This document shows, in pieces, positions 5,240 to 5,886 of a stretch of DNA of 5,886 nucleotides (position 1 is the stretch's first letter; every line of letters begins with the position of its first letter). The notes below the pieces were generated by a model. It did no database searches and had not been told where the DNA came from. It saw only the letters and a program-made list of their open reading frames with translations. Source of the DNA: Candidatus Peribacteria bacterium. GTDB lineage: Bacteria; Patescibacteriota; Gracilibacteria; Peribacterales; Peribacteraceae. Made by a program: the position numbers and the translations under genes. The stretch lies in assembly GCA_903854455.1 (NCBI GenBank), contig CAINWJ010000120.1, positions 1 through 5,886 on the forward strand, given 5' to 3'.

Positions 5240-5839
5240 TCACATCGCGTACTTGATCGCCACAAATCCAAGTACAATCAAAATAAATAGCGCGAATGTG
5301 ACGATTTCAAAGTATTTCTCGATCAACTCTTTCATTTTTGGTCCGAAGAAATACATGCACGCAGCAACGAGAAAGAACCTCATGGAACGGCCGACGAGGG
5401 ATACCAGAATCAGCGTTTGAAGTGAGATGTACTCCGAGAAAATGCCGGAGGCGATGGTGAAGACTTTGAAAGGAATGGGGGTAAATGCGGCACCGAACAA
5501 AGCTAGCACGGCATTGTCCTGATACAGCTTCCCGACATACGCCATGGTTTCCGGCGTGATACCGGGGACATATTTATAAAAGAATCCGCTTGCCGTTGAC
5601 CAAAGAACGTATCCGATGAACCAGCCGAAGACCGCGCCGGCGACGGATGCAACGGTACTGACGCCTGCATAGAAGAATGACCGCTTCGGCCGTGATGCGG
5701 ACAACGCTATCTGGAGCACATCCGGCGGGATGGGGAAAAAGGAGCTCTCTGTGAAAGAAATAAGTGCCAGCGCCGGCGTACCGTACGGCGTGTCAGCCCA
5801 GTGTAGGACCCATTTATAGATGCGGCGGAGGAGAGACAT
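5240..5839 (-). CDS. DedA/VTT-domain membrane protein (YqaA-like, COG1238)
   Basis: Integral inner-membrane protein of the VTT (SNARE-associated/DedA) superfamily, whose members are linked to lipid scrambling and membrane homeostasis. The 199 residues begin LLRRIYKWVLHWADTPYG. FTESSFFPIPPD (29-40) supplies the acidic Glu31 and Asp40, and FTPIPFK (119-125) is the second re-entrant motif. GRSMRFF (150-156) gives Arg151 and Arg154, comparable to the essential arginines of E. coli YqjA. Hydrophobic segments lie near 21-31, 57-80, 109-134, 141-165 and 179-196. The E-S-S-F-F-P-I-P-P-D and TPIPFKVFTIA signatures fit the YqaA-type branch. Transported substrate is unknown. ATG 5839 has no Shine-Dalgarno; the upstream sequence is A/T-rich repeat and the promoter may lie outside the window. 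Convergent with the TPM gene. Confidence 0.93.
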   Translation of the reverse strand: MSLLRRIYKWVLHWADTPYGTPALALISFTESSFFPIPPDVLQIALSASRPKRSFFYAGVSTVASVAGAVFGWFIGYVLWSTASGFFYKYVPGITPETMAYVGKLYQDNAVLALFGAAFTPIPFKVFTIASGIFSEYISLQTLILVSLVGRSMRFFLVAACMYFFGPKMKELIEKYFEIVTFALFILIVLGFVAIKYAM

Positions 5840-5840
5840 A

Positions 5841-5875
5841 CGGAATGTGGAATGTGGAATTTAAAATGTAAAATG
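5841..5875. repeat. A/T-rich repeat with GGAATGT heptamers before the VTT gene
   Basis: GGAATGT occurs at 5842-5848 and 5849-5855, with a partial third unit (GGAAT) at 5856-5860, followed by TTAAAATGTAAAATG. It directly precedes the ATG on the minus strand, so it would form the 5' leader or promoter region. TACATT and TTAAAT on the minus strand are possible -10 boxes, but no -35 box was identified. Composition resembles the repeat at 1839-1876. Confidence 0.5.
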
Positions 5876-5886
5876 ACGAGGATGGA

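Noticed and set aside
4734..5256. Several 60-87 residue open frames on both strands in the intergenic region
   Set aside because: They are translations of the hairpin repeats and overlap each other. No ribosome site, no family resemblance.

Overview
The window carries four complete protein genes and two repeat-filled intergenic stretches. Standard stop codons are used throughout (TAG for asnS, TGA for the other three), which argues against a lineage that reads TGA as glycine. None of the four genes has a visible Shine-Dalgarno sequence. At least two have strong -10 boxes so close to the ATG that leaderless or nearly leaderless mRNAs are expected. Together with intergenic regions packed with short palindromic repeats, this suggests a bacterium with small-genome, candidate-phylum (Patescibacteria/CPR-like) habits. 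That placement is only a guess; the proteins alone do not fix the phylum.

Layout: a hairpin repeat (about 65-98) lies just past the end of asnS (114-1523, minus), the asparaginyl-tRNA synthetase. A near-consensus promoter stands directly in front of asnS. Positions 1564-1871 hold no gene, but carry a 34-bp perfect palindrome, a 29-bp near-perfect palindrome, three GC-rich hairpins and an A/T-rich repeat. A glutamate dehydrogenase gene (1872-3164, minus) follows, with its own promoter at 3193-3221. The divergent intergenic region (3165-3458) contains a 13-bp direct repeat at exactly 30-bp spacing and an extended -10 promoter. That promoter drives a secreted/membrane TPM-domain protein (3459-4607, plus) ending in a poly-Ser/Gly tail.

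Positions 4608-5239 lie between the convergent TPM gene and a DedA/VTT-family membrane protein gene (5240-5839, minus). This stretch is not empty. It holds two GC-rich hairpin repeats, two diverged copies of a 65-bp segment that reads like the C-terminal tail of a membrane protein, and a 138-bp nested inverted repeat (4966-5103). The two inner hairpins of the 138-bp element each point toward T-rich DNA, so it could serve as a bidirectional terminator for the two convergent genes.

The four genes do not form a pathway: translation (AsnRS), nitrogen/amino-acid metabolism (GDH), envelope (TPM protein) and membrane lipid homeostasis (VTT protein). Each appears to be its own transcription unit. The most interesting material is in the repeats and in the SD-less, short-leader gene starts. 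I see no CRISPR array, tRNA, rRNA, transposase or defence system.
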